64,000 bases of DNA from JBFWVR01 sp050246635 (GCA_050246635.1 JBFWVR010000003.1:186001-250000); one strand, 5' to 3'; counted from the stretch's first letter, positions 27,298 through 37,868 are shown. Program-made: numbers and translations. Notes: generated by a model from the sequence alone, not told the origin.

Positions 27298-27606
27298 TCA
27301 TCCCGCGACGGCCGCCTGGGCCTCCACCTCCGCGTAGGCCTGGAGCACCAGGTCCCGCATCCGGTCCTGCCCCGCCGTGTCGGCGCCCGGGCGCAGCAGC
27401 GCGAAGCTGCGCCGCTCGCCGTTCACCGAATACTGGCGCGCCGGGAAAGTCACGGTGCGCCCCGGCCCGGCCCGGCGTTCCCACACCGCGAAGCCGACGA
27501 GCTTGAGCCCCGCGAGGTCACCTTCGTGTTCGTCGAAGAACACCTCCGCGTCGGCGAGCTTGCCCGCCGGCACGCCCTTGTCGTTTCGCACGATCTTGAT
27601 CACCAT
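27298..27606 (-). CDS. Small SpoVG-like protein (tentative)
   Basis: A 102-residue soluble protein. The order of features, a short N-terminal strand (MVIKIVRND), a hydrophobic strand with KLVGFAVWE, TVTFPARQYSVNG, then FALLRP and a C-terminal helix ending in VLQAYAEV, resembles SpoVG, a small nucleic-acid-binding regulator. The likeness is by eye and weak, so function is unproven. GGGGAGG lies 9 bases before the ATG, supporting a real gene. It is divergent from pgeF and convergent with the radical SAM gene. A GTGCGG-CCAT-CCGCAC hairpin (27622-27637) lies in its leader. Confidence 0.6.
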   Translation of the reverse strand: MVIKIVRNDKGVPAGKLADAEVFFDEHEGDLAGLKLVGFAVWERRAGPGRTVTFPARQYSVNGERRSFALLRPGADTAGQDRMRDLVLQAYAEVEAQAAVAG

Positions 27607-27755
27607 GTCGCGTGCCTCCCCGTGCGGCCATCCGCACCGTCGCCTGTGCGAGGATCAAGGACGGTGCCACGTGGACGGCACCGGAACCCGGCGGCCTCGC
27701 GCCGCCCCCTCGGAACATGTGTGAACGCGCGTTGTCGCGCGGACCGGATCGAACC

Positions 27756-28625
27756 ATGACCCTGCCAACGTGCCACCCCGATTTCGCCTGGACCGACGAG
27801 CCCTGGGGCCCGGGCCTGCGAGCCACCGCGCTCGGCCGGCTCGCGCAACACGTGTTTACGACCCGGCAACTGCCGTTAGCGGCCACAGATGGCACAGATG
27901 CCACAGATGGCGCAGCTGCCACACATGGCACGGATGCGCCGGGAGGCTCTGGCGCCGTCGCGGCCTCATTGGATGGGCGATGGGGCATGGCGGCGGCTTC
28001 CGTCGGAGCGGAAGCCGACCGGGTCATACGCGTGAAGCAGGTGCATGGCCGCGCCGTGCGGGTGCTGCGGCGCGGGCAGGTGCCCCCCGGCGCGGCGGCC
28101 GAGCGTCCCGAAGCCGACGCCATCGTCAGCGACGTGCCGGGATTGGTGCTGGCGGTCGTGACCGCGGACTGCGCGCCGGTCCTGATCGCCGATCCCATCT
28201 CCGGCGCGGCCGCCGCGGTGCACGCGGGATGGCGCGGCGTCGCGGGGCGGGTCGTGTGGGAGGCCATCCGCGTGATGCGCGAGACCTTCGGGGCCGAGCC
28301 GCCCGATCTGGTTGCGGCCGTCGGTCCGGCCATCCGGCCGTGCTGCTATGAGGTGGACGCGGGCCTGATGGACGCGTTCGTGGCGGCCGGTGAGTCGGCG
28401 CGCAACACCGACCGGTGGTTCTCGCGCGTCGAAGGGGACCCGCCCGGCAAGATGCGGCTCAACGTGCCGGGCGCCATCCGGGATCAGCTGATCTGGGCGG
28501 GCCTCAAGCCCGCCAGCATTGCGGGCTCGGGGGTCTGCACGAAGTGCCACCCGGAGGTCTTCGAGTCGTACCGGCGGGACGGCGCGGCGGCGGGGCGGAT
28601 GGCGGCGCTCATACGGGTGCCCTGA
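27756..28625 (+). CDS. pgeF: Peptidoglycan editing factor PgeF (YfiH/LACC1 family)
   Basis: A 289-residue protein of the multicopper-oxidase-like laccase-domain family. VIRVKQVHG, VTADCAPVLIAD, AAVHAGWRG and GPAIRPCCYEV give the conserved His/Cys metal site. Family members remove wrongly loaded residues from UDP-MurNAc peptides, or act on purine nucleosides. Residues 42-62 (ATDGTDATDGAAATHGTD) are encoded by an in-frame block of the CACAGATGG repeat, which typical family members lack. The ATG at 27756 is the first plausible start; no strong ribosome site is seen. Confidence 0.87.
   Translation: MTLPTCHPDFAWTDEPWGPGLRATALGRLAQHVFTTRQLPLAATDGTDATDGAAATHGTDAPGGSGAVAASLDGRWGMAAASVGAEADRVIRVKQVHGRAVRVLRRGQVPPGAAAERPEADAIVSDVPGLVLAVVTADCAPVLIADPISGAAAAVHAGWRGVAGRVVWEAIRVMRETFGAEPPDLVAAVGPAIRPCCYEVDAGLMDAFVAAGESARNTDRWFSRVEGDPPGKMRLNVPGAIRDQLIWAGLKPASIAGSGVCTKCHPEVFESYRRDGAAAGRMAALIRVP
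27881..27940 (+). repeat. CACAGATGG repeat block inside pgeF
   Basis: About six degenerate 9-base copies related to CACAGATGG lie in frame within pgeF. Because the unit length is a multiple of three, the insert keeps the reading frame and yields an Ala-Thr-Asp-Gly pattern. The same word fills the murG-murC gap (20160-20217) and, on the other strand, the region 58017-58410. Confidence 0.8.
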
Positions 28626-28649
28626 CGCCCGGAAGGGAGACACAAGAAA

Positions 28650-28720
28650 CAGGAATCAAGACGGGAGGCACGAAGGTGCTCGCCGATTCTCGATTCCGGT
28701 TTCTCGATTCTGGATTCCTG
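28650..28720. repeat. GATTCC-word inverted repeat
   Basis: CAGGAATC (28650-28657) is matched by GATTCCTG (28713-28720). Between them lie ATTCTCGATTCCGGTTTCTCGATTC-like words. The block TTCCGGTTTCT is shared with 57516-57570 after lepB, so both belong to one dispersed family. Confidence 0.6.
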
Positions 28721-28722
28721 AT

Positions 28723-28746
28723 GCCGGGCCCCTCACCGGGCCCGGC
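28723..28746. terminator. Bidirectional terminator-like hairpin between pgeF and RNase H gene
   Basis: GCCGGGCCC (28723-28731) and GGGCCCGGC (28738-28746) form a perfect 9-base-pair stem with a 6-base loop. It stands between two convergent genes and could stop transcription from both sides, although there is no T-run. Confidence 0.55.
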
Positions 28747-28747
28747 G

Positions 28748-29143
28748 TCAGTTCTCGTCCATCCCGAGGTTCGAAAGCCTGTCCGCTTCCTGGTTCTGCT
28801 CGCGTGGGATGTGTTCGAACGTGACGTTCCCGATGCGGGCGACGAGCTGGGTGGCGGTGCGGTACAGCGGCACCAGCCCCTCGTTCTTGACGCGGTAGTT
28901 CCCGTTCATCTGCTCGACGAGCAACTGGGAGTCGGCCTTGATGTGGACGCGCGTGTGGCCGCGGTCGGCGGCCCATTCGAGTGCCGCGAGCAGGCCGTTG
29001 TACTCCGCCACGTTGTTGGTCGCCTCGCCGAGGGCGCCGTGCAGCTTCGCAATGGGCAGGCCCTGGGCATCGACGATGTAGACGCCGTAGCCGGCGGGGC
29101 CGGGGTTGCCGCGGGCGCCGCCGTCGATGAATGCGGTGATCAT
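28748..29143 (-). CDS. rnhA: Ribonuclease HI-like protein
   Basis: A 131-residue RNase H fold protein that would cut RNA in RNA-DNA hybrids. The first catalytic aspartate is in FIDGGARGNPG, the glutamate in NNVAEYNGLLAAL, the second aspartate in KADSQLLVEQM and the last acidic site in PREQNQEADRLSN. The set and spacing fit the short, single-domain RNase HI type without an N-terminal hybrid-binding domain. The start ATG at 29143 opens directly into the first strand (MITAFIDGG). It follows the zinc-ribbon gene on the same strand. Confidence 0.88.
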   Translation of the reverse strand: MITAFIDGGARGNPGPAGYGVYIVDAQGLPIAKLHGALGEATNNVAEYNGLLAALEWAADRGHTRVHIKADSQLLVEQMNGNYRVKNEGLVPLYRTATQLVARIGNVTFEHIPREQNQEADRLSNLGMDEN

Positions 29144-29198
29144 ACGGAAGGCAGAAGGCAGAGAGCAGGCAGAGACGCGGCCGGCGCGAGCCGGCCCC

Positions 29199-29921
29199 TC
29201 ACGCCGGCGCGGGTGCCGGCGGGACGAAATACAGGATCCGCTGGCAGGAATCGCACTGGACGACCGACTCGTTCTTGCGGACTTCGTAGAACACCGCCGG
29301 GCGCAACCGGACGTGGCATTCCACGCAGCGCTCCTCGACGGCCTGGGCCATGGCGCGGCCGTGGCGGCCGGCGAGCACCCGCTCGAAGGTGGCCAGCGTG
29401 CCGGGGGAGATGCCCTTCACGACCTCGGCGCGCTCCGCGGCGCAGGTGGCGGCGGCGGCCTCCGCCGCCTTCATGGCCTGCTCGATCTGCTGCCGTTCGC
29501 GGGCGATGGCGGCCTCGTCCGCCTTGAGCGCGGCCTCGGCGGCCTTGACCCCGGCCGTGCGCTCGTCGGCAGCCATCATGTTGACGAGCGTGCGCTCCTC
29601 CTCGCGTTCGACGTCGGACGAGGCGGTCGCGATCTGGTGCTGCATCGCGTGGTACTCGTCGTTGGTCTTCACCGCCATCAGCTGCTCCTTGTACTTCGCA
29701 AGGCGCTGCTGGGCGGCAATGAGGTCCTTGTCGATGGAGCGGCGTTCGGTCTGGGTGGTGGCGAGGGCGTGGCGGGCGTCGTCGAGGGCGGTGCGGGCGG
29801 CGGACAGCTTGGCGTCGAGGGCGGCGATTTCCTGCGGCCCCTCCGCGATTTGCCGCCGGGCCTCCGCGGCCCGCGATTCGATGTCCTGCAGGTGCAACAG
29901 CCGTTCGAGTTCTGGAGACAT
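29199..29921 (-). CDS. Coiled-coil protein with C-terminal C4 zinc ribbon (CT398-like)
   Basis: A 240-residue protein. Residues about 1-170 form a long alpha-helical hairpin, Ala/Glu/Lys-rich and without membrane segments. The C-terminus holds CVECHVRLRP and, about 24 residues on, CDSCQRIL, which give a four-cysteine zinc ribbon. This matches the family of Chlamydia CT398, in some species linked to sigma factors or secretion; a precise role is not known. It is followed by the RNase HI-like gene after 55 bases, a pairing found in other bacteria too. Confidence 0.82.
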   Translation of the reverse strand: MSPELERLLHLQDIESRAAEARRQIAEGPQEIAALDAKLSAARTALDDARHALATTQTERRSIDKDLIAAQQRLAKYKEQLMAVKTNDEYHAMQHQIATASSDVEREEERTLVNMMAADERTAGVKAAEAALKADEAAIARERQQIEQAMKAAEAAAATCAAERAEVVKGISPGTLATFERVLAGRHGRAMAQAVEERCVECHVRLRPAVFYEVRKNESVVQCDSCQRILYFVPPAPAPA

Positions 29922-29929
29922 TTCGGATC

Positions 29930-30206
29930 TCAGATTGTAGATCTAAGATTGCAGATTGAAGCGCGTTTCTGGGGATTGGGGGGATTGCCGATTGATCGTG
30001 TGATCGAGCGGATCGGGTGATCGGCCGCACGGCGCCGCCGGCACCCGACGATGGGGTCTGCCCCGACCGACGCGCCCCCGGCGCGGCGTCGCCCGGCCCG
30101 CCTCCCGATTCGCCCGTTCGCGGGCGCACGAGCTTCGTGCACTGTGCACTCCCAGATCCTCATCCGCTATCACTCTTCACTCTTCAATCTTCAATCTTCA
30201 ATCGAT
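29930..30206. repeat. AGATTGAAG-word inverted element beside the tRNA
   Basis: The left arm (about 29930-29975) reads AGATTGCAGATTGAAGCGCG; the right arm (about 30171-30206) carries TTCAATCTTCAATCTTCAATC, the same words on the other strand. The 190-base centre is GC-rich and has no gene that can be supported. Related words flank the tRNA on its other side. Confidence 0.6.
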
Positions 30207-30208
30207 GT

Positions 30209-30284
30209 TGGTGGGCCCACCTGGATTTGAACCAGGGACCAACCGGTTATGAGCCGGCTGCTCTAACCGCTGAGCTATGGGCCC
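30209..30284 (-). tRNA. tRNA with CAT anticodon, probably tRNA-Ile2
   Basis: A complete cloverleaf of 76 bases including an encoded CCA: acceptor stem GGGCCCA/TGGGCCC, D-arm GCTC-AGCGGTTA-GAGC, anticodon loop CTCATAA, variable loop TGGTC and T-arm CCTGG-TTCAAAT-CCAGG. The anticodon CAT could mean elongator Met or Ile2 (with lysidine made by TilS). The C4-G69 and C5-G68 pairs and the similarity of the anticodon and variable region to E. coli ileX favour Ile2. Confidence 0.9.
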
Positions 30285-30289
30285 TTTCG

Positions 30290-30568
30290 AATCTCAGATT
30301 GAAGATTTCAGATTGACGATTGAAACGCGTTGCGGGCGATCGACTGACCGAATCTCGTGATCTTGTGATCTCGTGATCTCGTGATCTTGTGATTTGTGCC
30401 GGCGTGATTGTATGCCGGCGCGGGGCCGGGCGCCAGCCGCCGTCGGCGGGCCGGAGGGGCAACGGGTGTCATGGGACGAAAAAGGCCGGGCGGTTGGTGC
30501 CCGCCCGGCCAATCCCTCAATCTCCAGCCACGCTCTTCAATCTGAGATCTTCAATCTTCAATCTCAAA
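30290..30568. repeat. AGATTGAAG-word inverted element with GTGATCTC tandem
   Basis: The left arm (30293-30333) has CAGATTGAAGATTTCAGATT; the right arm (about 30528-30568) has TTCAATCTGAGATCTTCAAT, the inverse. Just after the left arm is a tandem of about five 9-base units GTGATCTYG (30356-30397). The centre holds the rpoD terminator. This fills the gap between the tRNA and rpoD; no other gene is seen. Confidence 0.6.
30479..30510 (-). terminator. Rho-independent terminator of rpoD
   Basis: Read on the minus strand, GGCCGGGCGG, a 7-base loop and CCGCCCGGCC are followed directly by TTTTT (30483-30479). The 10-base-pair perfect stem plus T-run is a classic intrinsic terminator, 60 bases after the rpoD stop. 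Confidence 0.88.
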
Positions 30569-30570
30569 TC

Positions 30571-32268
<1,698 letters not shown>

Positions 32269-32343
32269 GGTCGTACCTCCTACCGGGAATGACGGCTGGC
32301 CTCGTGCCCCTTCCAGGCCGACGGGCCGAGGGGCAACTTTTCA

Positions 32344-34131
32344 TTATAGCCCGCCGGCTGCCTTGTGGGCAGACCGTTCGAGCGCGCTCCGGAGCTCGTT
32401 CTTCCGGCGCAGGAGGTCGACCAGGTCCGGGCCGGCGGACCCGTCCCGGCGGACCCGGGCAATCTCCTCCTGCAGGGCGCCGAGCTCGCGCTCGACGCGG
32501 GCGACTTTCAGGGCGTGGACGCACGTGTCGGCGGAGAGCACGGGGGGTTCCGGCTCGGCGGCGATGGCCGCGACCAATTGGGCGTCCTCTCTACTTAGAC
32601 GCTCGAGCAGCGCAGAAGGCACATCTTCCACGCCCGCCCCGGCCAGCTCCCGGGCGGTCTCGAGAATCACGCGCGACCGAAGTCCTTGCAAGTCTTCAAG
32701 TTCCAGCTGGTCAACGAACGGCAGCACCGCCGCCGGTTCGTGCACCAGGCCCCAGATCAGCCCCTTTTCGGCGCCCCGGATCCGCCCCCCCGACAGCCCC
32801 GGGGTCCGCTCGGCCGGAAGGTCCGTCCGCTTCTGCACCGCCGCCTTCCGGATTTCGGCCCGGATCACCGCCTCGGTGACCCGCGCCTTGTGTGCCAGCC
32901 GGTCGGCGAACTGGTCCCGCGCCGCGGGGTCCGGAATGCGGGCCGCCACGGCCAGCATGTCCCGCAGGAACTCCCGCCGGTCGTCGTCGCGGGTGAAGTC
33001 CCGCCCCGCCGCCGCCCGGTCGAGCAGGAACTCGAGGTACGGCTTCGACCGCCGCAGTTCCCCGACGTAGGCGTCCCGACCGTGCTCCTGCAGGAACGTA
33101 TCGGGATCATCGCCGTTCGGCAGCAGGGCCACGTTGACGCTGAAGCCTTCGGTGACCAGAAGTTCACAGCTTCGCTCGGCCGCCGCCTGGCCCGCCTGGT
33201 CGGGGTCGAAGCAGAGGATGGCCTTCGAGGCGAACCGGCGGAGCATCTGGGCGTGCTGCGGCGTGAGGGCCGTGCCGCAGGTCGCCACGACCGGCAGGCC
33301 GCCCGCCTGGAAGACCTGCGCGAAGTCGAAATAGCCCTCGACGATGACCGCGAAACCGGACTTCTTGAGGTCCTGGCGCGACAGGTTGAGGCCGTACAGC
33401 GTGCGGCTCTTCGTGTAGATCGGTGTCTCGGGCGAGTTCAGGTACTTCGGGACCTGGTCCTTCTCGAGCGCGCGGCCGCCGAACGCGATGATCGACCCGG
33501 TGTCCCGCGCGATCGGCACCATCAGCCGGTTCCGGAACCGGTCCACGATCGACCCATCGTCCCGGCGGGAGACGAGGCCGCTCATCACGATCAACGGCTC
33601 CGGAATCCCCTGGCGCGCGAGGCGCTGCCGGAGGAGGTCGCGTCCCGGGGGCGCCCAGCCCAGGCCGAGCCGCTGCACGGTCTCGTCGGTCAGCCCGCGC
33701 GTGGTGCGAAGGTATTCCCGGACGCGCGCGCCGGCGGGGGAGGCGAGGGCCTCCTGGAAGTACGCCGCGGCTATCTCGTGGGCGCGGAGCAGCGCCTCCC
33801 GTTCACTGGCGCTCTCGCGCTCGCGGTCGCCGCCCTCCATCTCGGGGATCGGGATGCCGAAGCGCTGGGCGAGCTGCCGGACGGCGTCGGTGAAGCCCAC
33901 CGACTCCTGCAGCTCCATGAACTTGAAGACGTCGCCCCCGACGCCGCAGCCGAAGCAATGGAAGAACCCGCGATCGCGGTTCACGTTGAAGGACGGGGTC
34001 TTCTCGCCGTGGAAGGGGCAGAGGCCCTTGTAGCTCGTGCCGGCCTTGCGCAGCGACACGTAGTCCGAGATGACCGTCACGATGTCGGCGGCCGATCGGA
34101 CCTCGTCGATGAAGACCTGTGGGAATCTCAC
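32344..34131 (-). CDS. dnaG: DNA primase DnaG
   Basis: A 595-residue primase that makes RNA primers at replication forks. The zinc-binding set C38-x2-H41 and C59-x2-C62 (LCPFHGEKTPSF, FHCFGCGVGG) is followed by the catalytic core with YLNSPETPIYTKSRTLYGL and the TOPRIM domain (VIVEGYFD, then CFDPDQAG). The C-terminal helicase-binding domain is alpha-helical and variable. The GTG at 34131 begins VRFPQVFIDEVR, the usual DnaG start. It is followed by rpoD. Confidence 0.95.
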   Translation of the reverse strand: MRFPQVFIDEVRSAADIVTVISDYVSLRKAGTSYKGLCPFHGEKTPSFNVNRDRGFFHCFGCGVGGDVFKFMELQESVGFTDAVRQLAQRFGIPIPEMEGGDRERESASEREALLRAHEIAAAYFQEALASPAGARVREYLRTTRGLTDETVQRLGLGWAPPGRDLLRQRLARQGIPEPLIVMSGLVSRRDDGSIVDRFRNRLMVPIARDTGSIIAFGGRALEKDQVPKYLNSPETPIYTKSRTLYGLNLSRQDLKKSGFAVIVEGYFDFAQVFQAGGLPVVATCGTALTPQHAQMLRRFASKAILCFDPDQAGQAAAERSCELLVTEGFSVNVALLPNGDDPDTFLQEHGRDAYVGELRRSKPYLEFLLDRAAAGRDFTRDDDRREFLRDMLAVAARIPDPAARDQFADRLAHKARVTEAVIRAEIRKAAVQKRTDLPAERTPGLSGGRIRGAEKGLIWGLVHEPAAVLPFVDQLELEDLQGLRSRVILETARELAGAGVEDVPSALLERLSREDAQLVAAIAAEPEPPVLSADTCVHALKVARVERELGALQEEIARVRRDGSAGPDLVDLLRRKNELRSALERSAHKAAGGL

Positions 34132-34163
34132 GCGTGGGGCCTCGGGGGGCTGAGTCGTTCATC

Positions 34164-35849
34164 TTACTGCGCGGCGAAGAGCGGCGGCTGCCGCGCGGCC
34201 TGTCCCGTGAGGTCCTGGTACGCGCGCGCCAGCGCGATGAGATCCCCCTCCCGGTAAAGATGCCCCGCGAACATCACGCCGGTCGGCGTCCCGTTGGCGC
34301 GGAAGCCGTTGGGCACCGCGATGGACGGGTGCCCCGTCAGGCTCAGCACCGGGTTCAGGCTCGTCCGCGAGTCGAGCGTCGTCGTCGTGAACATCACGGC
34401 GTCGAGGCCCGCCATCACCCGGCCGACCTCCTGCATGATCGCCGCGCGCCGGCGGTTCGCCTGGAGGTAATCCACGGCCGTGACCAGCTGGCAGGCCCGC
34501 AGGTAGCGGCTCGTGCGCGGGCGCACGCCCTCGTGCAGGCCGTGACTGGTGAACTGCTCGAAGGCCGCGGCGCGCTCGACGTACTCGATGAAGTAGCTGA
34601 GGTCGCCGGGAGGCAGCGTGACCGCGTGGGTCGTGCAGCCCAGACGCTGGAGCACCTCCAGGGCACGGGCGTCGTTGGCGCGCTGCTCGTCGTCGGTGGC
34701 GGCCTCGAGCATGGCCGGGTCGTAGCCGATGCGCTTCGGGTAGCGGCCAGGCGCCGGGTGCCACGCGGTCGGGACGTCGGCCACGGCCAGGTCCTGGTTG
34801 TCGGGGCCGGCGACGGCGTGGAGGACGATCGCGCAGTCCTCCGCGTGGCGGCACATCGGGCCGATCTTGTCGAGCGTCGTGCCGGCCGCCATGACACCGT
34901 GGCGGCTCACTCGTCCGAAGGTCGGTCGCAGGCCGACGAGTCCACACCGGACCGACGGCGAGAGGATCGAGCCGCCGGTGTCGGTCCCGATCGAGAAGGC
35001 GACGAGGCCGGCGGCGGTGGCCGCGCCTGGCCCGGCCGACGAGCCGCTGCTGCCTTCCTCGGGACGCCACGGGTTGTTCGTGCGCCCGTGTGCCCACTGG
35101 TCACCGAACGCCAGCTCGCCGGTGGCGAGCTTGGCGACCAGCACCGCGCCCGCGTCCCTGAGCCGGGTGACGACGGTGGCGTCCTCGTCGAACACCTGGT
35201 TCTCGAGCGGCGCCGCGCCCCAACGCGTCGGAGCCCCGCGCGCCGCGATGATGTCCTTCACGCCGTAGGGCATGCCGTGGAGGAGCCCCCGGTAGCGGCC
35301 AGCGGCGATCTCGCGATCGGCCGCGGCCGCCTCGGCCATCGCACGCTCCTCGGTGAACGCCGCCACGCAGTTCAACTGCCCGTTGAAGCGCTTCAGGCGG
35401 GCCAGGTACATCGTCGTCAGCTCGGCGGAGGTGACCTGACGGGTCTCGAGCAGGTGGGCCAGGTGAGTCAGGGGCCAGAAGGCCGCGGCCTCGAGATTCG
35501 CGGGCCGCCGGACGGGTGGTGCGGACGTCGGCTGGAACACGGCGGCCGGCGGTGGGTCGGGCCGGAGCCCCGGCGGGTGCGGGTCGAAGTGGAACGGCAG
35601 CGGAGACGCGTTGGTGAGCGTCGGCTTGTCGATGGCTTCGGCCCCCCGCGCCAGGCTCGAGAGCGAGTCGGCGAGGTCCTGGCACTGCTCGTCGGTCCAG
35701 GAGAGGCCGGCGAGGCGGGCCGACTCGCGGACCATCGCCAGCGTGACCACCCTGGTGCCCGGCTGCATCTGGGCCCAGAGGATGCCAGGGAACAGCGTGG
35801 TGGAGAGTCCGGTGGCGGCGAACGCGGCGACGAATGCGCGGCGGTCCAT
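34164..35849 (-). CDS. Exported amidase (amidase signature family)
   Basis: A 561-residue amidase-signature protein. The N-terminus (MDRRAFVAAFAATGLSTTLF) has a twin arginine and a hydrophobic stretch, suggesting Tat export. The catalytic triad is visible as Lys in GVKDIIAARG (near residue 197), a cis-Ser in SSGSSAGPGAA and the nucleophile region GTDTGGSILSPS. The family hydrolyses amides; the substrate is unknown. The ATG at 35849 has GGAGG 6 bases upstream; a much longer open frame upstream is antisense to the VWFA gene and was discarded. It is divergent from that gene. Confidence 0.88.
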   Translation of the reverse strand: MDRRAFVAAFAATGLSTTLFPGILWAQMQPGTRVVTLAMVRESARLAGLSWTDEQCQDLADSLSSLARGAEAIDKPTLTNASPLPFHFDPHPPGLRPDPPPAAVFQPTSAPPVRRPANLEAAAFWPLTHLAHLLETRQVTSAELTTMYLARLKRFNGQLNCVAAFTEERAMAEAAAADREIAAGRYRGLLHGMPYGVKDIIAARGAPTRWGAAPLENQVFDEDATVVTRLRDAGAVLVAKLATGELAFGDQWAHGRTNNPWRPEEGSSGSSAGPGAATAAGLVAFSIGTDTGGSILSPSVRCGLVGLRPTFGRVSRHGVMAAGTTLDKIGPMCRHAEDCAIVLHAVAGPDNQDLAVADVPTAWHPAPGRYPKRIGYDPAMLEAATDDEQRANDARALEVLQRLGCTTHAVTLPPGDLSYFIEYVERAAAFEQFTSHGLHEGVRPRTSRYLRACQLVTAVDYLQANRRRAAIMQEVGRVMAGLDAVMFTTTTLDSRTSLNPVLSLTGHPSIAVPNGFRANGTPTGVMFAGHLYREGDLIALARAYQDLTGQAARQPPLFAAQ

Positions 35850-35960
35850 AGTCAGCCTCCGTCCTGCGCCCGCGGGAGCGCCTGCCCGCTCCGGATGGGT
35901 GCGGGACGCGATTCTACCCCTTCCGTTCTCCGCAGCCGGCTCAGCGGTTAGAGTAGGCGG

Positions 35961-37841
35961 ATGAGCAGCCAGGTGCCACGGACGGATTCGGTCGGTCGAC
36001 GGTGCATGTGGCGGAGGGCCGCGGTCGGCGTCCTGGTCACGCTCGCGGCCGGCCCCGGTGTGTCGGCCCAGCAGTTCCGGGCCAGCACCGAGCTCGTGCT
36101 CGTGGACGTGATCGCGACGCGGGTGGACGGCCGGCTCGCCCGCGATCTCACGGCGGACGACTTCGAGGTCTACGAGGACGGCCGGCCGCAGGTGATCCGC
36201 CAGTTCGAGGTGGTGAACCTCGAGCGCGCGTCGGAGCGCAATCCCGATCCGCCCGGTGTCTTCAGCAACGCGGCCGAGCCCGGGGCCGTTTTCGCGCTCG
36301 TGCTGGACGACCTGCTCCTCGACGGGCGCCACACGCGCGACCTGCGGAACTGGGCACGGCGGTTCGTCGACGAGCACACGCGGCCGCAGGACTACGTGGC
36401 GGTCGTGCGCTCGCAGGTCGACAGCGGCCTCGTGCTGACGACCGACCACGAGATGGCGCTGTCGGTGATCGACCAGGCGTCGGGCGCGGCCAACTTCGAC
36501 GTCAGCCGCCTGACCGGATCGACCGACCAGGCCGTGCCGACCCCCGGCGGCGACGTGCCGCAGCTGCCGGACTTCTCGGAGCTCGGCCTGCTGGACCAGG
36601 ACCCGGCCTTGCGGATCCAGGCGGAGCAGAGCCTGGCGATGCTGCAGCGCATGGTCGAGTACCTGGCGCCGGTTCCGGGGCGGCGGAAGGTCGTGGTGTT
36701 CTTCAGCCCGGGCGTGGCGTTCGACCTCGAGGCGCTCGCCAGCGAGAGCACCGGGCGCACGCTCGACGCGATGCGCCGGCTGCTCGCGGCGGCGCGCGAG
36801 GGCAACGTCGCCATCTACACGATCGATCCGCGCGGGTTGAAGGGCTCGACCGAACCGGCGCTCGGGCCCTCGCCCGTGCCGGCCGCGCGCGACGCCGGGC
36901 TCGACACGCTGCGCGACCTCGCGACGGCCACCGGCGGCCGCGCCACCGTCAGCACGAACGATCTCACGTCCGCCTTCGAGCAGATCACCGAGGAGAACCG
37001 CTTCTACTACCTGATCGGCTACGAACCCACGGCGACCGGCGGCGCGAAGGCGCGCCGCATCGAGGTGCGTTCGCGTGTCGCCGGGATCGAGCTGCTGCAT
37101 CGCCGCGCCTACGCCCCGACGCCGGCGGGCCTGCGCCTCGCCGCGGCGTCGCCCATCGCGGCGCCGCTCCCGCAGGCCGGCCTGCCCGTCGCCATGGCCC
37201 CGACGATGTTCCCCAACCCGTCGGGCACGGCGTCGCTGGCCGTGCCCTTCGAGATCGGGCAGGGCCTGGCGGACGGCGCGCGCGTCGACTACACGCTCGT
37301 GGCCGTGGACGAACGAGGCAAGCAGTCCGGCGGCACCAAGGGCAGCCTCAAGGCGTCGGGCGGTGTGGCGCGCGGCCTCGCGCGGATGGGCCTCCGGGCG
37401 GGGCGTTACCAGGTACGCCTGGCGGCCGAAGTCCGGGATGAGGCGCGCGAGGGACTGGCCTTTGCGAACGTCGAGGTCGCGGACCCGGGCGCGGAGCTGC
37501 CGGCGTGCGGCGGGTTCATGATCGTGCAGGGCCAGGGACGGCAGGTGCAGCCGAACGTCTCCCGGCGCGTGCGCGGCGACCAGCCGCTGATGCTGGCCAC
37601 GCTGCTGTCGGCCCGGGAGCTCCCGAAGGACGTGCCCATCCTGTTCCGCGTCACCGCGCCCGGGGCGGACGCCGCGCTGGTCTTCCCGGTCGAGCGGCCG
37701 CAGCCGTTCGGCAAGGGACGCTGGCGATTCGAGATTGCACTGCCTGCCCCCATCCCGCCCGGGGAACTGGCGATCGAGCTTGCCGCCGGCGAACTGCCGT
37801 TGGCGAACTGCCGGACGGAGCTGCGCGTCGAACAGCCGTAG
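35961..37841 (+). CDS. Secreted VWFA-related protein, acidobacterial type
   Basis: A 626-residue protein with a signal peptide (AAVGVLVTLAAGPGVSAQQ). After it come a beta-rich segment typical of the acidobacterial VWFA-related family (TELVLVDVIATRVDGR, LTADDFEVYEDG), a von Willebrand A-like domain (FALVLDDLLLDGRH, VVVFFSPGV) and a C-terminal beta-sandwich region of about 200 residues. Members are abundant in Acidobacteriota; their role, perhaps surface adhesion or protein binding, is not known. The MIDAS motif is degenerate (DDLLL in place of DxSxS). Confidence 0.85.
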   Translation: MSSQVPRTDSVGRRCMWRRAAVGVLVTLAAGPGVSAQQFRASTELVLVDVIATRVDGRLARDLTADDFEVYEDGRPQVIRQFEVVNLERASERNPDPPGVFSNAAEPGAVFALVLDDLLLDGRHTRDLRNWARRFVDEHTRPQDYVAVVRSQVDSGLVLTTDHEMALSVIDQASGAANFDVSRLTGSTDQAVPTPGGDVPQLPDFSELGLLDQDPALRIQAEQSLAMLQRMVEYLAPVPGRRKVVVFFSPGVAFDLEALASESTGRTLDAMRRLLAAAREGNVAIYTIDPRGLKGSTEPALGPSPVPAARDAGLDTLRDLATATGGRATVSTNDLTSAFEQITEENRFYYLIGYEPTATGGAKARRIEVRSRVAGIELLHRRAYAPTPAGLRLAAASPIAAPLPQAGLPVAMAPTMFPNPSGTASLAVPFEIGQGLADGARVDYTLVAVDERGKQSGGTKGSLKASGGVARGLARMGLRAGRYQVRLAAEVRDEAREGLAFANVEVADPGAELPACGGFMIVQGQGRQVQPNVSRRVRGDQPLMLATLLSARELPKDVPILFRVTAPGADAALVFPVERPQPFGKGRWRFEIALPAPIPPGELAIELAAGELPLANCRTELRVEQP

Positions 37842-37868
37842 GGGAATGGGGAGTCGCGCCGTTTCCGT

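Noticed and set aside
27146..27484. A minus-strand gene at the end of the radical SAM gene
   Set aside because: It overlaps the SpoVG-like gene in another frame and is Gly/Arg/Ala-rich with no motifs.
30209..30284. Elongator tRNA-Met
   Set aside because: Not excluded, but C4-G69 and C5-G68 and likeness to ileX favour Ile2 with the CAT anticodon.
34164..37100. A 978-residue minus-strand open frame
   Set aside because: Only its last 561 codons encode the amidase; the rest is antisense to the VWFA gene and lacks any family signature.
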